5,685 bases of DNA from CG2-30-40-21 sp043806395. GTDB taxonomy: Bacteria > UBA9089 > CG2-30-40-21. The position numbers and the translations under genes were made by a program. Under the pieces are notes generated by a model. It was not told where the DNA came from. It did no database searches and worked only from the letters and a program-made list of their open reading frames with translations. The stretch is from the NCBI GenBank assembly GCA_043806395.1, contig JAZDHC010000002.1, forward strand, positions 1 through 5,685, in the 5' to 3' direction. Positions 1-5,263 of the stretch are shown here, piece after piece. How positions within the stretch are numbered: the stretch's first letter is position 1; each line of letters opens with the position of its first letter.

Positions 1-138
1 AGAGGATTAAACACATACTCTGGAGTGGTTAAAGCGATAAACCTTCTTCATTATATGTTAGAATGTTCTGCAACGATGACAAAGAGCCTTTTATCCTATG
101 GTGGAAAAATAGACATGTATCCACACAGTTCCCAGTAG
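1..138 (+). CDS. Possible 3' end of an unidentified gene (partial, weak)
   Basis: Frame 1 is open from the left edge to a TAG at 136-138, giving 45 residues beginning RGLNTYSGVVKAINLLHYML. The other two forward frames hit stops within the first 30 bases. A run of 45 open codons is not unusual by chance, so this is only a candidate. The piece is too short to assign to a family; I note only a faint resemblance of GLNTYSG to the C-terminal GLNT-x-x-G motif of alanine dehydrogenases, which is not carried further. It ends 60 bp before the promoter of the next gene, which is compatible with the end of an upstream unit. The rest of 139-197 shows nothing recognisable. Confidence 0.25.
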   Translation, partial: RGLNTYSGVVKAINLLHYMLECSATMTKSLLSYGGKIDMYPHSSQ

Positions 139-197
139 AGCCAGTAATGTAAAATTCAACTCTGCTTTATCGAATATTCAGTGCCGTCATTTTTTGC

Positions 198-226
198 TTG
201 ACAATCTTCTTTTTCTATGGTAAAAT
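198..226 (+). promoter_or_regulatory. Sigma70-type promoter of the wall-hydrolase/slipin unit
   Basis: A perfect -35 box TTGACA lies at 198-203, followed by a 17-bp spacer and a -10 box TAAAAT (5 of 6 matches to TATAAT) at 221-226. Transcription would start near 233, leaving a leader of only about 26 nt before the TTG start at 259. That leaves no room for a riboswitch in the transcript. The match and spacing make this the best promoter in the window; activity is inferred. Confidence 0.75.
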
Positions 227-244
227 AATTAACTACTGGGAGAA

Positions 245-255
245 AAGGAGGTGAT
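245..255 (+). promoter_or_regulatory. Near-perfect Shine-Dalgarno deciding a TTG start
   Basis: AAGGAGGTGAT is complementary to essentially the whole anti-SD tail of 16S rRNA. GGAGG ends 7 nt before the TTG at 259. The ATG at 254-256 lies inside the SD and is out of frame, so TTG is the sensible start. The strength of the site may compensate for the weak start codon. Confidence 0.85.
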
Positions 256-258
256 GTT

Positions 259-1059
259 TTGCAGTTACGAATATTTTTTGGTGGGTGTTTGCTGGTAACT
301 TCTTGTTTGGTGCTTATGAATTTTACCCAGCCAGCAAAGATTTCTGTCTTCGTGGATGGAAAATTTATTGATCTAAAAACAGATCAACAGACAGTAGGTG
401 GAGCTCTTGAAGAATGTCATGTCGAGGTTGGACCAAACGATATTGTTAAACCTGATGTCTTAACAAATATCCATGATGGATTGAATATTAGAATCTATCG
501 TGTCCAGAAAAAAATCAAGGAACAAGGTTATTCTATTCCTTATTCTACGGTAATTCGATATGATAATTCCGCGCTCAAGGGAAATGAACGAATAGCACAA
601 GCTGGAAAAGAGGGAAGGCGGAACCTGCAAACAGATATGCTTTATGTCGATGAGGTGCTGATTGGCTTAAAAGAGACAAAAAAAACAGTGGAAGAGCCAA
701 CTCAAAAGATTATATCTGTTGGAACAAAAAGGATAATCAAACCATTAGCTATAACGGCTAAGGTTAAAAATATCCTTTATATGGGTGCCACTGGTTATTC
801 CCGTCATGTTCAATCTTGTGGTAAATGGGCAAAATGGGGACGAACTCGTATGGGGCTAAAGGCAAAATATGGGGTAGTCGCTGTAGATCCCAGGGTTATT
901 TCACTTGGTACAAGGCTGCATGTTGAGGGATATGGTCCTGCCATTGCTGCAGATATTGGCGGTGCCATAAAAGGAAAAAGAATTGACCTTTGTTTTGATA
1001 CCCATCAGGAAGCAGTTAATTATGGACATAAATCTGTAAAGGTATATGTGTTAGAGTAG
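259..1059 (+). CDS. Secreted DUF348-G5-3D domain protein (YabE/Rpf2-like putative peptidoglycan hydrolase)
   Basis: The 266-residue product has an N-terminal hydrophobic segment (about residues 5-20, signal peptide or anchor), so it acts outside the cytoplasmic membrane. Next comes a DUF348-like module (about 27-80, starting ISVFVDGKFIDL), then a G5-like domain (about 84-157, with GKEGRR and ending KIISVGTKR). The C-terminus is a 3D domain (about 172-266) with its three namesake aspartates at D210 (AVDPRVISLGT), D232 (AADIGGAIKG) and D243 (RIDLCF). In the family, the 3D domain is an MltA-type double-psi barrel thought to cleave glycan strands, and G5 domains bind wall sugars. YabE and Rpf2-like proteins of Gram-positives usually carry several DUF348 copies; this one has a single copy and is short. 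Translation starts at TTG with a very strong SD. The slipin gene follows after 65 bp, probably in the same transcript. The domain call is confident; the catalytic role is inferred from the family. Confidence 0.88.
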   Translation: MQLRIFFGGCLLVTSCLVLMNFTQPAKISVFVDGKFIDLKTDQQTVGGALEECHVEVGPNDIVKPDVLTNIHDGLNIRIYRVQKKIKEQGYSIPYSTVIRYDNSALKGNERIAQAGKEGRRNLQTDMLYVDEVLIGLKETKKTVEEPTQKIISVGTKRIIKPLAITAKVKNILYMGATGYSRHVQSCGKWAKWGRTRMGLKAKYGVVAVDPRVISLGTRLHVEGYGPAIAADIGGAIKGKRIDLCFDTHQEAVNYGHKSVKVYVLE

Positions 1060-1069
1060 GGGTGAACCT

Positions 1070-1108
1070 ATGTGTTCGTCCAAATGTTGTTGTTCGAATG
1101 TCTATTAG
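1070..1108 (+). other. Possible Cys-rich mini-ORF ahead of the slipin gene
   Basis: ATG at 1070 opens a 12-codon frame, MCSSKCCCSNVY, with four cysteines. It has an SD-like AGGGGTG at 1058-1064 that overlaps the stop of the upstream gene, and it ends 2 bp before the slipin SD. It could be a leader or coupling peptide, but it may equally be chance. Codon count alone cannot decide. Confidence 0.2.
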
Positions 1109-1110
1109 TT

Positions 1111-1115
1111 GGAGG
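1111..1115 (+). promoter_or_regulatory. Shine-Dalgarno fixing the slipin start
   Basis: GGAGG ends 9 nt before the ATG at 1125. The frame also runs upstream to a GTG at 1062, but the 21 extra residues (rich in Val, Arg and Asn) precede the normal slipin membrane segment and look non-native. This site argues for the start at 1125. Confidence 0.75.
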
Positions 1116-1124
1116 TACTTTATT

Positions 1125-1889
1125 ATGGAAATGCCTATTATAGTTGTGCTGGGTGGCTTAATCTGGCTTATTGCCAGTGGTGTCAAGATACTTCAGGAGT
1201 ATGAAAGGGGTGTGGTGTTCAGGCTTGGCCGTTTAATTGAGCATGAAAGGGGGCCTGGGATTATTTATATTATTCCAGCCTTTGAAAAATGGGTAAAGGT
1301 GGATATGCGAACCACGACATTGGAGATCCCACCTCAGGAGATAATTACTCAAGATAATGTTACTATCAGGGTAACGGCTGTGGGTTATTTTCGGGTAGTT
1401 CGTCCACAGGATGCCATTACCAAGATAACCAATTACACTTATGCCACATCACAGATTGCTCAAACAACCTTAAGGAGTGTTCTTGGGCAGTCAGACATGG
1501 ATGAGTTGTTATCTCAACGAGAACAGATAAATCAGAAGCTTCAACATATTATTGATTCTCAGACAGAACCATGGGGTATTAAGGTGAGTGTTGTTGAGGT
1601 TAAGGATGTAGAATTGCCTGAGAATATGAAAAGAGCCATGGCAAAACAGGCAGAGGCAGAAAGAGAACGAAGGGCAAAGATCATCCATTCTGAAGGGGAA
1701 TTTCAGGCTTCAGAAAAGCTTGCAGATGCAGCAGCGGTATTGGCAAAAAACCCGATGGCTTTGCAACTTAGATATTTACAGACATTAACTGAAGTATCCG
1801 CTGAAAAAAATTCAACCATAATCTTCCCGGTACCCATAGATTTTATGGAAGCATTCAGGGGAATGATGAATAAAATAGCGGATAAGTAA
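1125..1889 (+). CDS. Slipin (stomatin-like SPFH/band 7 membrane protein)
   Basis: The 254-residue protein is a canonical short slipin. It has an N-terminal hydrophobic hairpin or anchor (about residues 4-20), then the SPFH domain beginning EYERGVVFRLGRL (25-37). The family signatures TLEIPPQEIITQDNVT (65-80) and ATSQIAQTTLRSVLGQ (107-122) follow. The charged, probably coiled-coil stretch is RAMAKQAEAERERRAKIIHS (170-189). The C-terminal oligomerisation region contains NPMALQLRYLQTL (209-221) and the usual NSTIIFPVPID ending. Slipins form membrane-bound rings that scaffold membrane domains and often work with an NfeD-type membrane protease. No nfeD gene is in this window, so the partner must lie elsewhere or be absent. 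It is 65 bp downstream of the 3D-domain gene with no promoter seen between them, which suggests co-transcription. Start chosen at ATG 1125 because of the SD at 1111-1115; ATG 1131 is an alternative. Confidence 0.93.
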   Translation: MEMPIIVVLGGLIWLIASGVKILQEYERGVVFRLGRLIEHERGPGIIYIIPAFEKWVKVDMRTTTLEIPPQEIITQDNVTIRVTAVGYFRVVRPQDAITKITNYTYATSQIAQTTLRSVLGQSDMDELLSQREQINQKLQHIIDSQTEPWGIKVSVVEVKDVELPENMKRAMAKQAEAERERRAKIIHSEGEFQASEKLADAAAVLAKNPMALQLRYLQTLTEVSAEKNSTIIFPVPIDFMEAFRGMMNKIADK

Positions 1890-1958
1890 AGATCACAAGG
1901 AATATCCTATGTTTTGCAATAAATGTACCCACGAATTATCACGAATCAAGAAAAAATA

Positions 1959-1971
1959 GGCATGGTTCAAA
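1959..1971 (+). repeat. Left arm of 13-bp perfect inverted repeat
   Basis: GGCATGGTTCAAA here is exactly inverted at 2133-2145 (TTTGAACCATGCC). The pair is nested inside the CACGAAT arms and outside the CCCCCTT palindrome, so the intergenic region has concentric symmetry. Confidence 0.7.
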
Positions 1972-2017
1972 TCAGGGTAACAAACTGAGTGGGCAAGTGG
2001 ATGGCTGTATTTCCCTA

Positions 2018-2051
2018 ATTCCCCCTTAGAAAAGGGGGTTAGGGGGTTGTA
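2018..2051 (+). repeat. Dispersed CCCCCTT/AAGGGGG palindromic repeat, copy 1
   Basis: The 34-bp core starts ATTCCCCCTTAG and ends GGGGGTTGTA. It is identical, on the opposite strand, to 5613-5646. It contains a perfect 7-bp stem (CCCCCTT at 2021-2027, AAGGGGG at 2032-2038) with loop AGAA, then a further G-tract. No T-run follows, so it is not a typical intrinsic terminator. Downstream here (2052-2110) come a second short palindrome-like piece (CTTCTTGAGAGGAG) and CCTCTGTATCATCTGTGACC, both of which look like repeat material rather than unique sequence. From memory, similar G-rich palindromes are dispersed in many uncultured and environmental genomes. Confidence 0.8.
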
Positions 2052-2132
2052 ATCCCTTCTTGAGAGGAGTGGACGCTACTGCCGGACGGGGGGTGTTATC
2101 CTCTGTATCATCTGTGACCCGCGGTGAACAAT

Positions 2133-2145
2133 TTTGAACCATGCC
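2133..2145 (-). repeat. Right arm of 13-bp perfect inverted repeat
   Basis: TTTGAACCATGCC is the exact reverse complement of 1959-1971. Flanking bases differ on both sides, so the match is bounded at 13 bp. Confidence 0.7.
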
Positions 2146-2195
2146 AAAAAATGATTCCCTGTTCGTGCTTATTCGTGGAGATTCGTGGGGAAAAT

Positions 2196-2202
2196 AAAGG
2201 AG
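2196..2202 (+). promoter_or_regulatory. Shine-Dalgarno fixing the PorV-like start
   Basis: AAAGGAG ends 6 nt before ATG 2209. The frame is open further upstream to GTG 2185, but that codon lies inside the CACGAAT repeat arm and would put charged residues before the signal peptide. ATG 2209, or the adjacent GTG 2206, is therefore preferred. Confidence 0.7.
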
Positions 2203-2208
2203 CATGTG

Positions 2209-3372
2209 ATGATTTATTTCCTTTTGATAATAATAAACATGATGCTTCTTGCCTCTTCATCTGTAGCCTCTGGGGTATCTTTTCTTAAGATTGATGTTGG
2301 TGCCAGGGCAGCAGGTATGGGTGGGGCATTTGTTGCTGCTGGAGATGATATCTCAAGCATTTGGTGTAATCCTGCTGGTCTTTCCATGATAAAAAGTGAG
2401 GAGATTGCCATACATCATCAGGATTGGCTGCAAAATACCCGTTATGAATGCCTTGCTTATGCCTATCCAGCCCAAAATCTTACTCTCGGAATAAGTCTTA
2501 ATCATCTCTCTTCAAACAATATTCCTGAAGTATTAGATGTAAAGGGTGAGCCATCGCGAACAGGCAGACTGTTTGGTGCCTCAGATATGTCCGGAATGTT
2601 TGCTGTAAGTAAACAGGTGAGCAAAAGCATCTTTATTGGCGGCGGGATAAAATACCTTCAGGAACAACTTGATAACACTACTGCAAATGCCGTGGCACTT
2701 GACCTTGGCTATCTCTATACCCCAGACAATTCTTTTTGCCTTGCCTCAAGCATACAAAATATTGGTTCACAAATGCAAATGGATAAGGATAATTTTGCCT
2801 TGCCCCTGATGTATGCAACAGGTGTGGCATGGAAAACTGAATCCTCATGTTTTGGGATTGAGTTAAATAAGGCAAGGGGTAGGGAATTGAGGGGTTGTGC
2901 CGGGGTTGAGCTAAAAATAAATGACCCAATAACCGTAAGGTGTGGCTATCAATTCTTGACAGATAATGATCACGGTAGCTTTAAGGGTATACCTGATCGG
3001 GTATCCCTTGGCTTTGGTGTGAAAATTGGCAGAACAATTATGGATTATGCCTTTGCACCATATGGGGTTCTGGAAGATACACATCGGATTTCAATTAGCA
3101 CTAAATTTGGACGGCAACGGTTTGTAGGGGATAGGGGGATTAAAATTGGGGGAGATAGGGAGATTAAGACTGAGAGTAATTCTAAGGATGTGGTTGTGGT
3201 AACCACAGATAATATCCCACTTCGAGATGGTCCTGGCACGACTTATTCTATTATTGCCAAGGTAGGCATTGGAACAAGGTTACAGGTTATTAATAAGCAG
3301 AAAAAATGGTTTTATGAGGTTGTGCTGCCTGATGGAAGAAGGGGATGGGTGTGTAGTATTTTTGTGGAATAG
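2209..3372 (+). CDS. PorV/PorQ-family outer-membrane barrel protein with C-terminal SH3b domain
   Basis: The 387-residue product starts with a signal peptide (about 1-20, hydrophobic IYFLLIIINMMLLASSSVAS). The PorV/PorQ hallmark follows directly: FLKIDVGARAAGMGGAFVAA (25-44), then GDDISSIWCNPAGLS (45-59). Residues 60-300 show alternating polar and hydrophobic strands such as LTLGISLNHL and RVSLGFGVKIG, as expected of a FadL-like beta-barrel in the outer membrane. A short G/R-rich linker with a duplicated GDR-x-IK motif (307-320) leads to an SH3b domain (about 328-387), recognisable by NIPLRDGPGTTYSIIAKV and DGRRGWV. In FadL-type barrels the termini are periplasmic, so the SH3b domain may bind peptidoglycan or a periplasmic partner; that is inference. 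PorV itself is a type IX secretion shuttle, but most homologues in other phyla have no proven role, and no T9SS genes are seen here. The small gene starts 10 bp after the stop. Confidence 0.85.
   Translation: MIYFLLIIINMMLLASSSVASGVSFLKIDVGARAAGMGGAFVAAGDDISSIWCNPAGLSMIKSEEIAIHHQDWLQNTRYECLAYAYPAQNLTLGISLNHLSSNNIPEVLDVKGEPSRTGRLFGASDMSGMFAVSKQVSKSIFIGGGIKYLQEQLDNTTANAVALDLGYLYTPDNSFCLASSIQNIGSQMQMDKDNFALPLMYATGVAWKTESSCFGIELNKARGRELRGCAGVELKINDPITVRCGYQFLTDNDHGSFKGIPDRVSLGFGVKIGRTIMDYAFAPYGVLEDTHRISISTKFGRQRFVGDRGIKIGGDREIKTESNSKDVVVVTTDNIPLRDGPGTTYSIIAKVGIGTRLQVINKQKKWFYEVVLPDGRRGWVCSIFVE
3127..3171 (+). repeat. Imperfect G-rich tandem duplication in the barrel-SH3b linker
   Basis: Two 21-bp units (3127-3147 and 3151-3171, offset 24 bp) agree at 17 positions and encode GDRGIK and GDREIK. 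The stretch carries four G-runs of at least three (3127, 3134, 3148, 3158), so it also fits a G-quadruplex pattern on the coding strand. The duplication probably lengthened the linker in frame. Confidence 0.55.
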
Positions 3373-3382
3373 GGGTGTTTAT

Positions 3383-3571
3383 ATGTCAATAATTCAGCAG
3401 GAAGAATTTATTAGTCTTCTTGACCAAATCATCTTTGTAAAGCAAAATTATCCCCTTGCTGTCATCGTTGCAGATCAATTTTGCCATCTCACATCTGAGG
3501 AACTTGCAGTTTTATTTGATAAATTTGTTGCAGTTTTATGTGAAAAAATACGGAGGTACTATGGCATATAA
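3383..3571 (+). CDS. Small hypothetical protein, 62 residues
   Basis: I do not recognise this protein. The ATG at 3383 has GGGGTG (3372-3377) 5 nt upstream and lies 10 bp after the stop of the barrel gene. The frame is open to TAA 3569-3571, overlapping the ubiD start by 11 nt. The sequence (MSIIQQEEFISLLDQIIFVK, later SEELAVLFDKF) looks largely helical, with one hydrophobic stretch PLAVIVADQF and no signal peptide, zinc-type cysteine pairs or obvious catalytic motif. The frame extends upstream to 3269 within the previous gene, but that part is shadow sequence. Spacing and overlap point to translational coupling with ubiD. It could be a small accessory protein or a non-functional frame. Confidence rests on the SD, the spacing and the overlap only. 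Confidence 0.5.
   Translation: MSIIQQEEFISLLDQIIFVKQNYPLAVIVADQFCHLTSEELAVLFDKFVAVLCEKIRRYYGI
3552..3556 (+). promoter_or_regulatory. Shine-Dalgarno fixing the ubiD start
   Basis: GGAGG ends 4 nt before ATG 3561, slightly closer than usual. The frame continues upstream to ATG 3456, but the extra 35 residues overlap the small gene and do not resemble a UbiD N-terminus, whereas MAYKNLHEFINLLEE does. Confidence 0.75.
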
Positions 3572-5009
3572 AAATTTACATGAATTTATAAACCTCTTAG
3601 AAGAAAAAAACCTTTTACTCAGGGTAAAACATCCGGTGAGTTGTGAACTGGAGATTACAGAGATCGCTGACCGTATGGTAAAAAATGATGGCCCAGCACT
3701 GTTATTTGAAAATGTTTTGGGGCATAATTTTCCAGTAGTGATAAATACCTTTGCCTCTTATGAAAGGATGCAATTAGCCCTTGAGGTGGGTAATATTAAT
3801 GATATTGCCAAAAGGATTACAGACCTCTTGACCATGGAGCCGCCAGATACCATCTGGCAAAAGATACTGATGCTGCCAAAACTTCATGAACTCAGCCAAT
3901 TTATCCCCAAGAGGGTAAAAAATGGTCCGTGTAAGGATGTGATTATCAAGGGTGATCGCGTTGATGTCCTGAAGTTTCCTGTACTTAAATGCTGGCCAAT
4001 GGATGCTGGACGGTTTATTACCCTGCCCATGGTTTTTACCAAGGATATGCAGACCCAGAGGATGAATGTAGGGATGTATCGTATGCAGGTATATGATGAG
4101 AAAACCTGCGGGATGCACTGGCATATGCATAAGGATGGGGCAAGACAGTATAAAAAATATGAGGGGAAAAATCAGCGGATGGAGGTGGCTGTTGCCATTG
4201 GTGCTGACCCGGCCAGTATGTATGCTGCTACCTGCCCATTGCCTGAAAGTATAGATGAAATGCTTTTTGCAGGATTCTTACGCCGGGAGCCAGTAGAGTT
4301 GATCAGGTGTGAAACTGTAGATATTGATGTGCCGTCTCAGGCAGAGATAATCTTAGAGGGATATATTGATCCTTATGAACGCAGGATTGAGGGTCCCTTT
4401 GGCGATCACACTGGATTTTATTCTCCGGCAGATGAGTATCCGATATTTCATATCACCTGTATTACTCATAGAAGTGATGCCATCTATGCTGCGACCATCG
4501 TTGGCAAACCACCCATGGAAGACTGCTTTTTTGGCAAGGCAACAGAAAGGATATTTCTTCCATTGCTAAAACTTCAGCTACCAGAGATTGTAGACATGAA
4601 CCTTCCTCTTGAAGGTATATTCCATAACTGTGTGATTGTTTCCATCAAAAAAGAGTATGTTGGACAGGCAAAAAGGGTGATGCATGCTATCTGGGGTATG
4701 GGACAAATGATGTTTACTAAGGTTATAATTATAGTTGATGAGGATGTTGATGTCCATAACTCCTCTGAGGTTACATGGAAGGTATTAAATTATATTGAGC
4801 CAAAACGGGATATTTCTTTTGTTGATGGTCCGCTGGATGTCCTGAATCATGCCAGTAATATTGCAGAGTATGGCTCAAAAATGGGCATAGACGCTACCAC
4901 AAAAGGGAAAGCAGAGGGTATGAACCGTGAATGGCCAACCCTGATTACCATGGATGATGAGATTAAAAGATTAGTGGATAAACAATGGGAAGCTTATGGT
5001 TTTGAATAG
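3561..5009 (+). CDS. ubiD: UbiD-family prenyl-FMN-dependent decarboxylase
   Basis: The 482-residue protein has normal UbiD length. It opens with the typical MAYKNLHEFINLLEE and EITEIADRMVKNDGPALLFENV. The cofactor region MNVGMYRMQ (168-176) supplies the Asn (N169) and Arg (R174) used for prenylated FMN and catalysis, followed by CGMHWHMHKDGARQY (183-197). The active-site motif EGPFGDHTGFYS gives E277 and D282. With R174 these match the Glu-Arg-Glu/Asp network known from Fdc1 and UbiD. Family members reversibly decarboxylate aromatic or alpha,beta-unsaturated acids in the cytoplasm. This subtype is often annotated as a menaquinone- or ubiquinone-biosynthesis decarboxylase, but the substrate cannot be read from sequence. 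It needs UbiX flavin prenyltransferase, which is not in this window. Its 11-nt overlap with the small gene suggests coupled translation. All key residues are present, so it is probably active. Confidence 0.93.
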   Translation: MAYKNLHEFINLLEEKNLLLRVKHPVSCELEITEIADRMVKNDGPALLFENVLGHNFPVVINTFASYERMQLALEVGNINDIAKRITDLLTMEPPDTIWQKILMLPKLHELSQFIPKRVKNGPCKDVIIKGDRVDVLKFPVLKCWPMDAGRFITLPMVFTKDMQTQRMNVGMYRMQVYDEKTCGMHWHMHKDGARQYKKYEGKNQRMEVAVAIGADPASMYAATCPLPESIDEMLFAGFLRREPVELIRCETVDIDVPSQAEIILEGYIDPYERRIEGPFGDHTGFYSPADEYPIFHITCITHRSDAIYAATIVGKPPMEDCFFGKATERIFLPLLKLQLPEIVDMNLPLEGIFHNCVIVSIKKEYVGQAKRVMHAIWGMGQMMFTKVIIIVDEDVDVHNSSEVTWKVLNYIEPKRDISFVDGPLDVLNHASNIAEYGSKMGIDATTKGKAEGMNREWPTLITMDDEIKRLVDKQWEAYGFE

Positions 5010-5012
5010 GTT

Positions 5013-5063
5013 GGGGAAACCGGGGACAGCACCTGTTTTTTATCATTTTCAATGTCTGACCCC
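5013..5063. repeat. GGGGACAG...CTGACCCC sequence, REP/RAYT-like debris
   Basis: GGGGACAG (5022-5029) and CTGACCCC (5057-5063, plus the preceding bases) form a near-inverted pair around a T-rich middle. The wording GGGGACAGCACCTGTTTTT with GTCTGACCCC resembles, from memory, sequences flanking REP-associated tyrosine transposase (Y1_Tnp) genes in many environmental genomes. No transposase gene is present here. It may be a remnant or solo REP-like element just past the ubiD stop. Confidence 0.35.
5026..5041 (+). terminator. Weak intrinsic-terminator candidate after ubiD
   Basis: ACAG (5026-5029), loop CAC, and CTGT (5033-5036) are followed by T-rich sequence to 5041. The Watson-Crick stem is only 4 bp, extendable by G-U pairs. 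It lies 16 bp after the ubiD stop, the right place for a terminator, but the stem is poor and the sequence also belongs to the REP-like repeat. Confidence 0.25.
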
Positions 5064-5113
5064 AGTTGCCCATTTAAGATAGATCACAAAAACCTCATGA
5101 AATTTGAGGGGAT

Positions 5114-5240
5114 TCGACAGGCTGTTACGGAATAGGAATTCGGCACGAGAGACATACAACATATTGTGCTCATCTCATTAACAAATGCCATATATAGTAT
5201 GATAGTGCTACTGTTTTTTAGTTCCGTAACAGCCTGTCGA
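5114..5240. repeat. 127-bp element with 19-bp perfect terminal inverted repeats (MITE-like)
   Basis: The left arm TCGACAGGCTGTTACGGAA (5114-5132) is the exact reverse complement of the right arm at 5222-5240. With a 2-nt bulge, the symmetry extends to ATTC at 5112-5115 and GAAT at 5241-5244. The 89-bp interior is AT-rich and encodes nothing. I saw no convincing target duplication. The right arm ends 10 bp before the hicB SD, so the element occupies the place where the hicBA promoter and operator would be. A TATGAT at 5198-5203 could act as a -10 box but has no good -35 at normal spacing; TTAACA at 5178-5183 is only 14 bp away. It could be a small non-autonomous transposon, or a hairpin or operator controlling hicB. 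Confidence 0.7.
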
Positions 5241-5263
5241 GAATAATTCGAGGAGAATATTAT

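Larger units (their letters stand above)
1928..2189. repeat. Outer CACGAAT inverted repeat enclosing a nested repeat cluster
   Basis: The left arm 1928-1946 (CCCACGAATtatCACGAAT) and right arm 2171-2189 are inverted copies: the complement of the right arm reads CCCACGAATctcCACGAAT, 16 of 19 identical. Each arm also contains an internal direct duplication of CACGAAT. The arms bracket about 220 bp that holds further palindromes. The right arm ends 6 bp before the SD of the PorV-like gene. This looks like a dispersed non-autonomous repeat or a layered set of insertions. No coding sequence lies inside and no clear promoter was seen. Together with 1890-1927 and 2190-2208 this accounts for the whole gene-free stretch. 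Confidence 0.65.

Noticed and set aside
139..258. Riboswitch upstream of the wall-hydrolase gene (such elements precede some YabE/Rpf-like genes)
   Set aside because: The promoter at 198-226 leaves only about 26 nt of leader, and no conserved aptamer core was seen.
1062..1124. Extended slipin N-terminus from GTG 1062
   Set aside because: The extra 21 residues are not slipin-like, and GGAGG at 1111-1115 serves ATG 1125.
2021..2038. CCCCCTT-AGAA-AAGGGGG hairpin as a rho-independent terminator
   Set aside because: No U-tract follows; G-rich sequence continues, and the unit is a dispersed repeat with an inverted copy elsewhere.
1928..2189. CRISPR-like array from the repeated CACGAAT units
   Set aside because: Units are inverted and too short, with no regular spacers and no cas genes.
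2214..3239. Minus-strand open frames at 2214-2411, 2678-2929 and 3045-3239
   Set aside because: All are antisense to the PorV/SH3b coding sequence, whose forward motifs are clear.
3774..4130. 118-codon minus-strand open frame inside ubiD
   Set aside because: Antisense shadow of a well-conserved UbiD coding region; no recognisable protein and no ribosome site that stands out.
4366..4569. 67-codon plus-strand frame inside ubiD
   Set aside because: Out-of-frame shadow over the catalytic EGPFGDHTGFYS region.
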